A DNA stretch of 64,000 nt from Algoriphagus limi (GTDB lineage: Bacteria > Bacteroidota > Bacteroidia > Cytophagales > Cyclobacteriaceae). Below, one piece after another: positions 8,444 to 17,414 of this stretch. Positions within the stretch are counted from its first letter, which is position 1. Each line of letters opens with the position of its first letter. The position numbers were made by a program, and so were the translations under genes. The notes beneath the pieces were generated by a model. The model saw only the letters and a list, made by a program, of their open reading frames with translations, was not told the origin of the DNA and did no database searches. The stretch covers positions 186,001 through 250,000 of the forward strand of contig NZ_JANWGH010000001.1 of assembly GCF_024919275.1 (NCBI RefSeq). Direction: 5' to 3'.

Positions 8444-11047
8444 ATGTTCACGAAAGTCTTTCGGAAGATTTGGTTAATGGCTTTTATTTTGGTTCTAGCC
8501 ATACATGCTAGTTTGGCCCAGAGTCTTGCAGATATACAAAACCTAAGAGTTGATGATCTTTCCAATGCCCAAATAGAACAATTGGTAAAGCGGGCAGAAG
8601 CCAATGGAATTAATTCAACTCAATTGGTAGCAATTGCTCAGGAAAGGGGGATGCCTCCTTCGGAAGCCGCTAAGCTTTCTAGAAGAATCAATGAATTGAT
8701 GAACGGGTCTAATTCCTCAAATCAAAATCAGAATGGTAATTTTTCCAGAAATCAGGATTTCGGGGGCTCTGTTGGTGTGTTCGATTCTCTTCGCAAATCA
8801 GACCCTTATTATGATTTGACTCCTGAGCAGAAGAAGATTTTTGGATTTAAACTTTTTCATAATCGGGAATTGGATTTTAGCCCAAGTTTGAACATTCCAA
8901 CACCATCTTCTTATGTGATTGGCTCAGGGGATCAATTATTGATTGATATTTATGGAGCTTCTCAGCAGTCCTACGACTTAACGGTCACTCCAGAGGGAAA
9001 GATTTTTGTTCCTAACATTGGTCCAATTCAAGTTGGAGGATCTACGATTGAGGCGGCTGGAGCTCGAATAAAAACTAGTCTCGGAAGAATTTACTCAGGG
9101 CTTTTAGGAAGTTCTCCGAATACATTCCTTGAGATGAGATTGGGGAATATTCGTTCCATAAAAGTTTCCTTAGTAGGAGAAGTGACTAAGCCAGGGACTT
9201 ATACCTTGCCTTCTTTCGCTACAGTTTTTAACGCGTTGTATTCTGCAGGAGGTCCTAATGAAACTGGAGCTTTCAGAAACATTCAAGTCTACAGAGATTC
9301 TAAATTGGTAGCTACTATTGACATCTATGATTTTTTGATCAATGGAGACCAAAGCTCAAATATTACTCTTAATGATAATGATGTGATTATTGTTCCTGCT
9401 TATCAGGCCAGAGTTGAACTGATAGGTCCAGTGCGAAGAGAGGGGTATTTTGAAGTTAAACAAGGTAATTCCTTATCGGACCTATTTAAGTATGCAGGAG
9501 GGTTTTCTTCTTTAGCCTTTCAAGACCGGGTTACAATTAGAAGATTTGAGGATAATCAACGTAAAGTAATTGATGTGGCTTCTGCTAGTTTTGATTCCTT
9601 TATGCCTAAGGATGGTGATGAGATTTTAGTGGGAGAAGTTTTGGAACGATTTCAAAATAGAGTTCAAATCACCGGTGCAGTTAACCGCCCTGGAGAATAT
9701 TCCTTGGATGAAGGGATGGGTGTTTTGGAGTTGATTGAAAAAGCACAAGGATTAAAGCCTGAGGCCTTCACGAATCGAGCAACTTTATACAGAACCAATC
9801 CTGACTTGACTCTCGGAGCTATTTCATTGGATTTGAAAGAAATTTTAGAAGGGAATGGAACTAATGCAGCCTTGAAAAATGAAGACCTTCTTTTCATACC
9901 TAATCGATATGATATTCAAGAAGAATATTATGTGAAGATTTCAGGGGAGGTGAATTTTCCGGGAACTTATCCATTCGCCTCTAATATGACGGTAGGTGAT
10001 TTAATTCTTAGAGCTGGGGGATTTTTAGAGTCGGCAGCAAATAGTTCCATTGAAATTGCGAGCAGAGCGAGGGATGCAAGTAGTGGGAAAATCGCTGAGA
10101 TTTCTACCCTGACAATTAACTCAAGCTTGCAATTGAGCGAAGAAGAAGCTTCCAAGCCTTTAACGCCATTTGATCATGTATTTATTAGAAGAAGTCCTGG
10201 TTTTGAGAGAGAGCAAATTGTGGCAGTTAGAGGCGAAGTAAGATATCCAGGCGAATTCGTTTTAGGAAATGCAAATGAGCGAATTTCTGATTTGATTACC
10301 CGGTCAGGAGGATTATCTCAATTTGCTTACCCTAAAGGTGCTAGCTTAATCAGAAGGACCGTTTATTATAAAGGTAAGACCGAAGAAGAACTACGTGAGG
10401 AAAGTTTGAGGCAGATGTGGGAACGATTAAATCCCGAGACAAACCGTGAACTGAATGAGGCGGAGAAATTACTTTTTGAACGTGTGGATAAAAAGCTTGC
10501 GGAAATCGAGCAGAAAAGGTTGGAACAAGAAAACGAACAATCTGGGATGGATGAATTTTTTACTTTTTCCGATACGCTTTCCATTGATCCAGCTTTGAAT
10601 CAAGAAAGATTCAAACAAGAGGATTTAGTAGGGATCGACTTAGAATATATTCTTAAAAATCCTGGTTCTGAAGCCGATTTGATCTTAATGGAAGGTGACA
10701 TTCTTCAAGTACCAAAGCAATTGCAGACTGTGAGGATGGTAGGAGAAGTATTGATGCCTACGACCACCCGTTTTGACAAGGGGAAATCATTAAAACATTA
10801 TATCTCTAAAGCAGGAGGATTTACCGAAAATGCAAGAAAAAGTAAAGCCTACGTGGTCTATGCAAATGGTGATGCAGCACAAACACGAAGCTTTTTAGGA
10901 ATAAAAAATTACCCAACTGTAGAGCCAGGGGCAGAAATTGTAGTTCCCCAAAAACCACCAAGAGAACGAATTTCAACTGCTGGTTGGATTGGGATTGCTT
11001 CTAGTTTGGCAACGTTGGGAATCTTAGTGCAACAATTATTAAATTAA
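8444..11047 (+). CDS. Multi-SLBB polysaccharide export outer-membrane protein (Wza family)
   Basis: 867 residues; exports polymer across the outer membrane or lines the export channel. A signal peptide is evident (MFTKVFRKIWLMAFILVLA, cleavage near SLAQ), followed by a helical Asn/Gln-rich region, then the poly-export domain at about residues 155-235 (VIGSGDQLLIDIYGAS). Six SLBB repeats follow, starting near residues 241, 323, 406, 497, 592 and 763, each of the pattern V..GEV..PG.Y......V..LI..AGG. A charged helical insert (about 640-710) separates repeats five and six, and the C-terminus has a hydrophobic segment. This is much longer than E. coli Wza (about 380), as often in Bacteroidota. 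ATG 8444 is preferred over TTG 8405. It heads the cluster 1 operon behind a 264-nt leader. Confidence 0.9.
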   Translation: MFTKVFRKIWLMAFILVLAIHASLAQSLADIQNLRVDDLSNAQIEQLVKRAEANGINSTQLVAIAQERGMPPSEAAKLSRRINELMNGSNSSNQNQNGNFSRNQDFGGSVGVFDSLRKSDPYYDLTPEQKKIFGFKLFHNRELDFSPSLNIPTPSSYVIGSGDQLLIDIYGASQQSYDLTVTPEGKIFVPNIGPIQVGGSTIEAAGARIKTSLGRIYSGLLGSSPNTFLEMRLGNIRSIKVSLVGEVTKPGTYTLPSFATVFNALYSAGGPNETGAFRNIQVYRDSKLVATIDIYDFLINGDQSSNITLNDNDVIIVPAYQARVELIGPVRREGYFEVKQGNSLSDLFKYAGGFSSLAFQDRVTIRRFEDNQRKVIDVASASFDSFMPKDGDEILVGEVLERFQNRVQITGAVNRPGEYSLDEGMGVLELIEKAQGLKPEAFTNRATLYRTNPDLTLGAISLDLKEILEGNGTNAALKNEDLLFIPNRYDIQEEYYVKISGEVNFPGTYPFASNMTVGDLILRAGGFLESAANSSIEIASRARDASSGKIAEISTLTINSSLQLSEEEASKPLTPFDHVFIRRSPGFEREQIVAVRGEVRYPGEFVLGNANERISDLITRSGGLSQFAYPKGASLIRRTVYYKGKTEEELREESLRQMWERLNPETNRELNEAEKLLFERVDKKLAEIEQKRLEQENEQSGMDEFFTFSDTLSIDPALNQERFKQEDLVGIDLEYILKNPGSEADLILMEGDILQVPKQLQTVRMVGEVLMPTTTRFDKGKSLKHYISKAGGFTENARKSKAYVVYANGDAAQTRSFLGIKNYPTVEPGAEIVVPQKPPRERISTAGWIGIASSLATLGILVQQLLN

Positions 11048-11062
11048 TATAACCGATTATTT

Positions 11063-12382
11063 ATGAAAATTGCTGTTGTAGGAACTGGGTATGTAGGCCT
11101 TGTTTCAGGAGCATGTTTTGCTGATGTGGGGATCGAAGTGACCTGCGTAGATATTGATCAGAAGAAAATCGATAAGCTCAAGCAGGGGATTATGCCAATT
11201 TACGAACCGGGATTAGAAGAAATCGTGGTTCGAAATTATCAAAGTGGTCGTCTTCATTTCAGTACCGATCTAGGCGAAGCGATTCAAGGAGCTGAAGTGG
11301 CATTCATTGCGGTAGGAACTCCTCCGGGAGAGGATGGTTCAGCTGATTTAAAGTATGTATTGGCTGTTGCAGATGAAATCGGACGAAAGATGACCGATTA
11401 CATTGTGGTAGCTACTAAGAGTACTGTGCCGGTTATGACCGGCGAAAAAGTTCGAGCCACGATTAAGGCAGCCTTGGACAAAAGAGGTTCAGACCTTCCT
11501 TTTGCTGTTGCCTCCAATCCAGAATTCCTGAAAGAAGGTGCTGCAGTTGAAGACTTTTTGAAACCTGATCGAATCGTGATCGGAGTGGATGATGAGCGAG
11601 CAGAAAAAATCATGCAGCGCTTATACAAGCCTTTCCAGTTGAGCGGTGAGCGAATTATATACATGGATATTCCTTCTGCAGAAATGACCAAGTATGCTGC
11701 AAATGCCATGTTGGCAACGAAGATTTCCTTTATGAATGACATTGCTAACCTATGTGAAAAAGTAGGAGCTGATGCCAATATGGTAAGAAAAGGAATTGGT
11801 TCAGATCCGCGAATCGGAAATAAATTCATTTACCCTGGAGTTGGCTATGGTGGCTCTTGTTTTCCTAAAGATGTGAAAGCGATCATAAAAACAGCCAAAG
11901 AATACGGCTATGACCTTCGAGTTCTTCAGGCTGTAGAGGATGTAAATGATGATCAAAAATATATTTTGGCGAGCAAGGTTAAATCTCACTTCGGAGAGGA
12001 CCTGAGCGGAATGACCTTTGCGATGTGGGGATTGAGCTTTAAGCCTAATACGGATGATATGCGGGAGTCTCCTGCTGCGGTTATTATCGATGAACTTCGA
12101 GCTGCCGGTGCCACAGTCAGAGCTTACGATCCTAAGGCTATGGAAGAGGCAAAAGAGCATTACTTGTTTGATAAGGTTACCTACTGTAAGGACGCTTATG
12201 ATGCCTGCGTAGATGCAGATGCCTTATTGTTAGTGACAGAATGGTCTGAGTTTAGAATTCCAAGCTGGGATGCTGTCGGAAAGCTGTTGAAAAACAAGGT
12301 TATCTTTGATGGCCGAAATATCTACGATAAAAAATACCTTGATTCCCTAGGCTTTGTTCATTACGGGATTGGAGCTAAATAA
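11063..12382 (+). CDS. ugd: UDP-glucose 6-dehydrogenase
   Basis: Oxidises UDP-glucose to UDP-glucuronate in two NAD-dependent steps, feeding uronic acid into the polysaccharide. 439 residues, the normal length. The N-terminal Rossmann motif is MKIAVVGTGYVGLVSGACFADVG, followed by SNPEFLKEGAAVEDFLKPDR in the middle domain and catalytic Cys266 in GVGYGGSCFPKDVKA. The C-terminal domain has WGLSFKPNTDDMRESPA. It begins 15 bp after the export gene, so the two share an operon, and is followed by a strong terminator. ATG start. Confidence 0.95.
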   Translation: MKIAVVGTGYVGLVSGACFADVGIEVTCVDIDQKKIDKLKQGIMPIYEPGLEEIVVRNYQSGRLHFSTDLGEAIQGAEVAFIAVGTPPGEDGSADLKYVLAVADEIGRKMTDYIVVATKSTVPVMTGEKVRATIKAALDKRGSDLPFAVASNPEFLKEGAAVEDFLKPDRIVIGVDDERAEKIMQRLYKPFQLSGERIIYMDIPSAEMTKYAANAMLATKISFMNDIANLCEKVGADANMVRKGIGSDPRIGNKFIYPGVGYGGSCFPKDVKAIIKTAKEYGYDLRVLQAVEDVNDDQKYILASKVKSHFGEDLSGMTFAMWGLSFKPNTDDMRESPAAVIIDELRAAGATVRAYDPKAMEEAKEHYLFDKVTYCKDAYDACVDADALLLVTEWSEFRIPSWDAVGKLLKNKVIFDGRNIYDKKYLDSLGFVHYGIGAK

Positions 12383-12388
12383 TCCATC

Positions 12389-12417
12389 AAATCCCCTGAG
12401 TCACTCAGGGGATTTTT
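12389..12417 (+). terminator. Strong intrinsic terminator inside cluster 1
   Basis: A perfect 12-bp stem, AAATCCCCTGAG (12389-12400) and CTCAGGGGATTT (12404-12415), with loop TCA and a T run 12413-12417. It begins 6 bp after the ugd stop codon and ends 12 bp before the next start codon (12430), leaving no room for a promoter in between. Downstream genes therefore need readthrough or a promoter inside ugd. Confidence 0.93.
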
Positions 12418-12429
12418 CTGTATGAGTTT

Positions 12430-13035
12430 ATGGTAATAGCAGGAGCAGGCGGTCATGGTCTTGAAGTTCTTCAACTTTTAAAACGAAATGGGTTTGATGA
12501 AAAGGACCTTCTTTTTTTTGATGAGGACGAAGGTAAGGAGGGCCAAGGACTTGGTGGAATCCCAGTGATTACAAATATGAGTTCTTTGAATAGCATTTTC
12601 CAGAAAGATCCAAGGTTTTGTTTAGGAGTGGGCAATCCCTCCTTTAGAAAAAATCTTATTACTCTTCTGGAAAAAGAGGGGGGGCAATTTGTGGGATTGA
12701 AGGGAGATTATTCTATCTCTTCAATTGAAAAAGAGGAAGAATTTGATCGATTTTCATTTTCATTTTTGGGTCCAGAGGTTCAAATTGAAAAAGGAGTTTT
12801 GGTCAATACCCGAGCTCATGTCCATCACAATTGCGCTATTGGTGAATTTTCAGAAATAGCCCCAGGTGCCATCCTTTTGGGTGGGGCTAAAGTGGGGAAA
12901 TTATGCAGAATTGGGGCAGGAGCTATTATACTTCCAGGTGTTGAAATAGGTGACGAGGTGATTGTTGGCGCCGGAGCCGTGGTGACAAAAAATCAAGCTT
13001 CTGGAAAAAAAATAATGGGTATCCCTGCACAATGA
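12430..13035 (+). CDS. NeuD/PglD-type sugar O- or N-acyltransferase
   Basis: 201 residues. The N-terminal half is a small Rossmann-like domain (MVIAGAGGHGLEVLQLLK) that in PglD binds the UDP-sugar. The C-terminal half is a left-handed parallel beta-helix built of hexapeptide repeats (VNTRAHVHHNCAIGEFSEI, then GGAKVGKLCRIGAGAIILPG), with the His pair in HVHHN at the position of the catalytic base of PglD. Members acetylate 4-amino sugars (PglD, PerB) or sialic acid (NeuD), using acetyl-CoA. The nearby DegT aminotransferase favours an amino-sugar N-acetyltransferase, while neuBCA at the far end of the window keeps a sialic acid role open. It starts just after a terminator and overlaps the next gene by 4 bp (ATGA). 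Confidence 0.85.
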   Translation: MVIAGAGGHGLEVLQLLKRNGFDEKDLLFFDEDEGKEGQGLGGIPVITNMSSLNSIFQKDPRFCLGVGNPSFRKNLITLLEKEGGQFVGLKGDYSISSIEKEEEFDRFSFSFLGPEVQIEKGVLVNTRAHVHHNCAIGEFSEIAPGAILLGGAKVGKLCRIGAGAIILPGVEIGDEVIVGAGAVVTKNQASGKKIMGIPAQ

Positions 13036-14471
13036 GCTTAAAAACCAGAACTCTGCATGGTTTTTTTTGGAGTCTTACCCAACAGTTTGGCGTTCAGATA
13101 ACCATGATTTTGGTTACTGTTTTTTTAGCAAGGATTTTGGAACCTGCAGATTTCGGGCTTATTGGTATGCTCGCTGTATTTATGGCTTTGGGAAATAGCT
13201 TGATTGATGCTGGGATGACTTCCAGCTTGATTCGGACGAAAGATGCAGATCAGCGGGATTATTCCACTGTTTTTTTTATCAATTTGGCAGTAGGTTTATT
13301 AGTATACCTTGCGATGTTTTTAAGTGCTGGCCTAATTAGCCAATTCTTTAATCAACCTGCTTTAGAGTCTATTATCAAAGTTTATTGTTTGACTTTCCTT
13401 ATCTATCCATTTTCAGCCGTTCAGCGGACAAGGTTAGTAAAGAAAATGGATTTTAAAACTGAAATGAAGGTAACGATTCCATCTACCATCGTTGGTGGGA
13501 TTTTTGGATTGGTCTTGGCAATACAAGGATTTGGAGTTTGGGCTTTGGTAGGAATGAACCTAGCCCAAAATTTACTTCTCAGTATTCAGTTTTGGATTTA
13601 TTCTAAGTGGAGGCCTTCATGGGTTGTTGATTGGGAAAGGTTTAAATACCATTTCGGATTTGGTGCTAAACTGACGATTGCTGGGGTAATAAATTCAGTT
13701 TTCTCAAATATTTACCATTTAGTAATTGGAAAATTCTTCCCAGTCACTCAATTAGGGTATTATGCAAAGGCTGATTCTTTGAAGCAAATACCGGTAAAGA
13801 ATATTTCCAATACACTTTCCAAAGTGACTTTTCCAATGTTCTCAGAGATTCAGGATGATAATGAGAAATTAAAAATTGCTTACAAACGCATTATGCAGCA
13901 AGTCCTTTTTTGGCTTACTCCAGTGATGGTATTTTCTATAGTATTGGCTGAACCTTTATTTAGAATAGTACTCACCGAGAAATGGCTTCCTGCTGTACCC
14001 TATTTCCAGATTTTATGCTTTATAGGACTGATGTTCCCTATTCATTCCTATAATTTAAATATACTCAAGGTAAAAGGAAGAAGTGATTTATATTTGAAGC
14101 TTGAAATCATCAAAAAATCCTTAACGGTACTAGGAATAGTTGTAGCCCTTCCTTTTGGGATATTTGCCTTACTTTGGACACAAGTTATCCTTAATTTGGT
14201 TGCATTTGGGATTAATTCTTTCTACAGTGGTAGATTTATTGGGTATAATGTTTGGAGGCAAATCAGAGATATATTCCCGATTTTTCTTGTAGGTGCAATA
14301 GCTGGATTTGCTTGTTGGCTTGTAAAAGATTTGATTCAAAATGTCCCATTTTTGGATTGGATAAAATTGATCGCTGGAGGTTTAATGGGAGTCTGCATTT
14401 ATTTTCTTATCTCCTGGGGTGCCAAAACGGAGCCATTTGTTGATTTTCGAACGATTATTTTAAAAAGATGA
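13032..14471 (+). CDS. Wzx/WzxC-type polysaccharide flippase
   Basis: A 479-residue multi-spanning membrane protein of the MOP/polysaccharide synthase superfamily, expected to flip lipid-linked repeat units across the inner membrane. The N-terminus is typical of the WzxC/AmsL subgroup: TRTLHGFFWSLTQQFGVQ, then FLARILEPADFGLIGML and GMTSSLIRTKDADQRDYSTV. About 12-14 membrane helices are visible, including paired helices around residues 80-125, 285-385 and 415-460. The start overlaps the acyltransferase stop as ATGA, and its own stop overlaps the next gene in the same way, indicating translational coupling. Confidence 0.9.
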   Translation: MSLKTRTLHGFFWSLTQQFGVQITMILVTVFLARILEPADFGLIGMLAVFMALGNSLIDAGMTSSLIRTKDADQRDYSTVFFINLAVGLLVYLAMFLSAGLISQFFNQPALESIIKVYCLTFLIYPFSAVQRTRLVKKMDFKTEMKVTIPSTIVGGIFGLVLAIQGFGVWALVGMNLAQNLLLSIQFWIYSKWRPSWVVDWERFKYHFGFGAKLTIAGVINSVFSNIYHLVIGKFFPVTQLGYYAKADSLKQIPVKNISNTLSKVTFPMFSEIQDDNEKLKIAYKRIMQQVLFWLTPVMVFSIVLAEPLFRIVLTEKWLPAVPYFQILCFIGLMFPIHSYNLNILKVKGRSDLYLKLEIIKKSLTVLGIVVALPFGIFALLWTQVILNLVAFGINSFYSGRFIGYNVWRQIRDIFPIFLVGAIAGFACWLVKDLIQNVPFLDWIKLIAGGLMGVCIYFLISWGAKTEPFVDFRTIILKR

Positions 14472-15544
14472 TTCCGGTAACGAAACCATATCTACCTCCA
14501 ATGTCTGAATATCAGGAATACCTTGAAGGTATCTGGAAAAGGCAGTGGCTTACCAATAATGGTCCATTGGTAAATGAGTTGGAATTGAAAATTTCCGAAT
14601 ACCTAGATGTAGAAAATTTTCTTTATCTGGGAAATGGAACAATTGCTTTGCAGATCGCGATAAAGGCTTTGGATTTACATGGTGAAATAATCACTACTCC
14701 TTTTTCTTACGTAGCAACTACCTCTAGTATAGTTTGGGAAGGTTGTAAGCCTGTTTTTGTTGATATAGATTCTCATTCGCTGAATATTGACCCAAAAAAA
14801 ATTGAAGCAGCGATTACGGATAAGACATCTGCTATTTTGGCAACCCATGTATATGGGAATCCTTGCGATGTTGAGGCAATTGATCATATTGCCAAGAAAC
14901 ATAAACTAAAAGTAATATACGATGGTGCTCATTGTTTTGGAGTCAACTATAAGGGTCGATCTATCTTTGAATATGGCGATGTGTCCACTGTAAGTTTCCA
15001 TGCCACCAAATTGTTTCATACCATTGAGGGTGGGGGAGTATTTACAAAAAATAGAGAAATCCATAACAGAATGAATTTCATGAGGAATTTTGGACATGAT
15101 GGCCCCTATAAATTCAGTGAATTGGGGATAAATGGTAAAAACTCTGAATTTCATGCTGCTATGGGATTGGTAAATCTTAAAAAGGTTAATGATATCATCG
15201 CGAAGAGAAAGTTGCTTTCCAATCTCTATGATCAAAAATTAGCAGACTTAAATATTTCAAAACCTGTTTTTTTAAAAAATGCTGATTTTAATTATGCCTA
15301 TTACCCAGTAATTTTTGAGAATAGCGATTCAGCCTTAAAATGTTTGGATAGACTGAATAAATCTCAAATCTTTCCAAGAAGATATTTCTATCCTAGTTTA
15401 TCAGAGCTCCCATACACTGAAAAACAAGAGTTGCCGATTACCGAAGAAATTGCTTCCAAGGTTTTATGCCTTCCCCTTTATTATGAATTGTCTCTTGAGG
15501 AGGTTGATTTGATTTGTAGAATTATAAATTCTATTTACAAATAA
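14468..15544 (+). CDS. DegT/DnrJ/EryC1/StrS aminotransferase (sugar aminotransferase)
   Basis: 358 residues; a PLP enzyme of the DegT family that transfers an amino group from glutamate to a keto-sugar nucleotide, typically at C3 or C4. Motifs: PVTKPYLPPMSEYQEYL at the N-terminus, TTPFSYVATTSSIVWEGC, FVDID, YDGAHCFGV with the PLP-interacting Asp, and SFHATKLFHTIEGGGVF, where Lys181 is the likely Schiff-base lysine. No sugar 4,6-dehydratase is present in the window, so the keto-sugar must come from elsewhere. Coupled by ATGA overlap to the flippase. Together with the PglD-like gene it suggests an acylated amino sugar in the polymer. Confidence 0.92.
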   Translation: MIPVTKPYLPPMSEYQEYLEGIWKRQWLTNNGPLVNELELKISEYLDVENFLYLGNGTIALQIAIKALDLHGEIITTPFSYVATTSSIVWEGCKPVFVDIDSHSLNIDPKKIEAAITDKTSAILATHVYGNPCDVEAIDHIAKKHKLKVIYDGAHCFGVNYKGRSIFEYGDVSTVSFHATKLFHTIEGGGVFTKNREIHNRMNFMRNFGHDGPYKFSELGINGKNSEFHAAMGLVNLKKVNDIIAKRKLLSNLYDQKLADLNISKPVFLKNADFNYAYYPVIFENSDSALKCLDRLNKSQIFPRRYFYPSLSELPYTEKQELPITEEIASKVLCLPLYYELSLEEVDLICRIINSIYK

Positions 15545-15550
15545 GTCGCT

Positions 15551-16663
15551 TTGGATTCCAAGTCAGTCCTTATCTTTTCAGGTAATAATCAGAGAGCAGT
15601 TATTGCTTTCTGTAGATATGCTAAAACTGAGCAGATTCCCTTTGATATTATTGCCAACGGAGATGATGATATTATATTCCAAACTTCATATTCTCAGAAT
15701 GTTTTAGGGAAAAGAGCAAAGAATGAATTAGAAATTGGCTCTCTTCTAGATTATTGTAAAAAAGTAAGGCAAAAGCGGAATGTAGATATTGTTTTTATTT
15801 TGCCTTCGACAGAATTCCTTAATCGATTCCTTTTAAGTAATAGAAGAATATTATTAGAGAATCATATTGAGTTTGGTTTATGTGATGAAAAGACCTACTC
15901 TCTGATTTCGGATAAATATAAGTTTTCTGAATTTTGTCGTTCAACAGGTATTCCTGTACCAAAAGATTCATTCGAAATACCAAAGAAATTTCCATTCGTA
16001 ATCAAGCCAAAATTATATGGACAAGGACTATCAAAAATTAATGAAAAGCCAATTTTGGTTTTTTCTGAAAACGACTTAAAAAAAATAGATCGATTAGAGA
16101 ACCTATCAGAATATTATTTTCAAGAGTACATTGATGGTTCTAGTTTTTACTTATTATTCTACTTTTCAAAAAATGGAGGGATTTCAATTTTTTCTCAGGA
16201 AAACTTGATTCAGCAGGATGCCGGTGCTTCCATGATATTAGCCCAATCATCTTCCATTCATAATCAGGAAATAACACAAAAGTTTATTCAAGCTTTCCAA
16301 AAAATCAGATTTTCTGGATTAGTGATGGTTGAGGTTAAATATGATGGCCAAAATTTTGTGATGATTGAAGCAAATCCTCGATTATGGGGGCCATCACAAT
16401 TAATTTTAGATTCTAACATGTCCTTATTTGATGACTTTTCTCTGGATAATGGATTGAAAGATACTAGAGTGGAAAGAGCCTATATGCCTGGTGTATTTTA
16501 CTTTTGGTCAGGTGGATTGATTTCGAATTTGAATGAAGAGAAGACTCCGAAGTTTTATCAATATTCAAAAGATCAATTTTATATGGATTATCACAAATTG
16601 ATAGCTAGTGATATTTACTTAAAGAACGATACTTTAAAAATTTATTTAAATGAACATAACTGA
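15551..16663 (+). CDS. ATP-grasp ligase-like protein
   Basis: 370 residues resembling the ATP-grasp superfamily, which makes amide or similar bonds through an acyl-phosphate. It has an N-terminal Rossmann-like preATP-grasp part (KSVLIFSGNNQRAVIAFCRYA), then KYKFSEFCRSTGIPVPKD, FPFVIKPKLYGQGLSKI, QEYIDGSSFYLLFYFS, and the metal-binding end FVMIEANPRLWGPSQLIL near residue 275. The only usable start is TTG at 15551, because an in-frame stop lies just upstream and no ATG follows nearby. Its substrate is unknown. Beside a sugar aminotransferase it may attach an amino or carboxylic acid to an amino sugar (inference). It overlaps the methyltransferase gene by 14 bp. Confidence 0.8.
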   Translation: MDSKSVLIFSGNNQRAVIAFCRYAKTEQIPFDIIANGDDDIIFQTSYSQNVLGKRAKNELEIGSLLDYCKKVRQKRNVDIVFILPSTEFLNRFLLSNRRILLENHIEFGLCDEKTYSLISDKYKFSEFCRSTGIPVPKDSFEIPKKFPFVIKPKLYGQGLSKINEKPILVFSENDLKKIDRLENLSEYYFQEYIDGSSFYLLFYFSKNGGISIFSQENLIQQDAGASMILAQSSSIHNQEITQKFIQAFQKIRFSGLVMVEVKYDGQNFVMIEANPRLWGPSQLILDSNMSLFDDFSLDNGLKDTRVERAYMPGVFYFWSGGLISNLNEEKTPKFYQYSKDQFYMDYHKLIASDIYLKNDTLKIYLNEHN

Positions 16664-17414
16664 AAAAGATATATTGGTTGATTTGTATCAAAAGAATAGT
16701 AAGCATTCAGGATATCAAATTTTGCCAAAAGCTCTAAAAACTTTGATCCATGAGGATGTAAAACAATTTATTTCAAGGTTTGAACAGGAAAGGCTTGATT
16801 GGTTATTAAGCCAAATTGATTTTTCAGGAAAAAGGGTTTTGGACATAGGTGGGAATACTGGTTTTTTCACTTTTGAGGCAATTGAAGCGGGAGCAAAAGA
16901 AGTAATCTATGTGGAGGGAAATCCTAATCATTCGGATTTTGTTTCAAAGGCTAAAGATATCCTAGGATTCAATATAGATGTTAGAAATAAGTATTTCGAT
17001 TTTTATTCGGATTTAAAGAATGATCGTATAGATATAGTACTACTTTTTAATGTTATCCATCATTTGGGAGATGATTTTGGGGATCAGGGATCTTCAAAAG
17101 AGGAAGCATTAGAAAAAATGAAAGAAGCTATCAATTACTTTTCGGATAAAACCAACATAATGGTTTTGCAGATGGGTTTTTGTTGGAAAGGTGATCGGAA
17201 TGAGCTTCTATTTAAGAATGGTACGAAATCTGAAATGATTGATTTTGTGAAGTCTGCTACCATAGAAAAATGGGAAATTCAATCAATTGGTATTCCTGAG
17301 GAGAAAGATGGAAAAACAGAATATAGAGAGTTATCTCTCCAAAATATTGAAAGATTTGATTCTTTGGGAGAGTTTAGGAATAGACCCATTTTTATTTTGA
17401 AAAGTAAAGGATAA
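16650..17414 (+). CDS. Class I SAM-dependent methyltransferase
   Basis: 254 residues. SAM-binding motif I is KRVLDIGGNTGFFTFEA near residues 65-80; the acidic residue ending strand 2 is in VIYVEGNP; and IDIVLLFNVIHHLGDDFG provides motif IV/post-motif residues. A helical N-terminal region of about 60 residues precedes the Rossmann domain. Likely methylates a sugar or a sugar substituent of the cluster 1 polymer, judging only from context. ATG start inside the end of the ATP-grasp gene, and its stop shares one base with the start of the next gene. Confidence 0.85.
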   Translation: MNITEKDILVDLYQKNSKHSGYQILPKALKTLIHEDVKQFISRFEQERLDWLLSQIDFSGKRVLDIGGNTGFFTFEAIEAGAKEVIYVEGNPNHSDFVSKAKDILGFNIDVRNKYFDFYSDLKNDRIDIVLLFNVIHHLGDDFGDQGSSKEEALEKMKEAINYFSDKTNIMVLQMGFCWKGDRNELLFKNGTKSEMIDFVKSATIEKWEIQSIGIPEEKDGKTEYRELSLQNIERFDSLGEFRNRPIFILKSKG

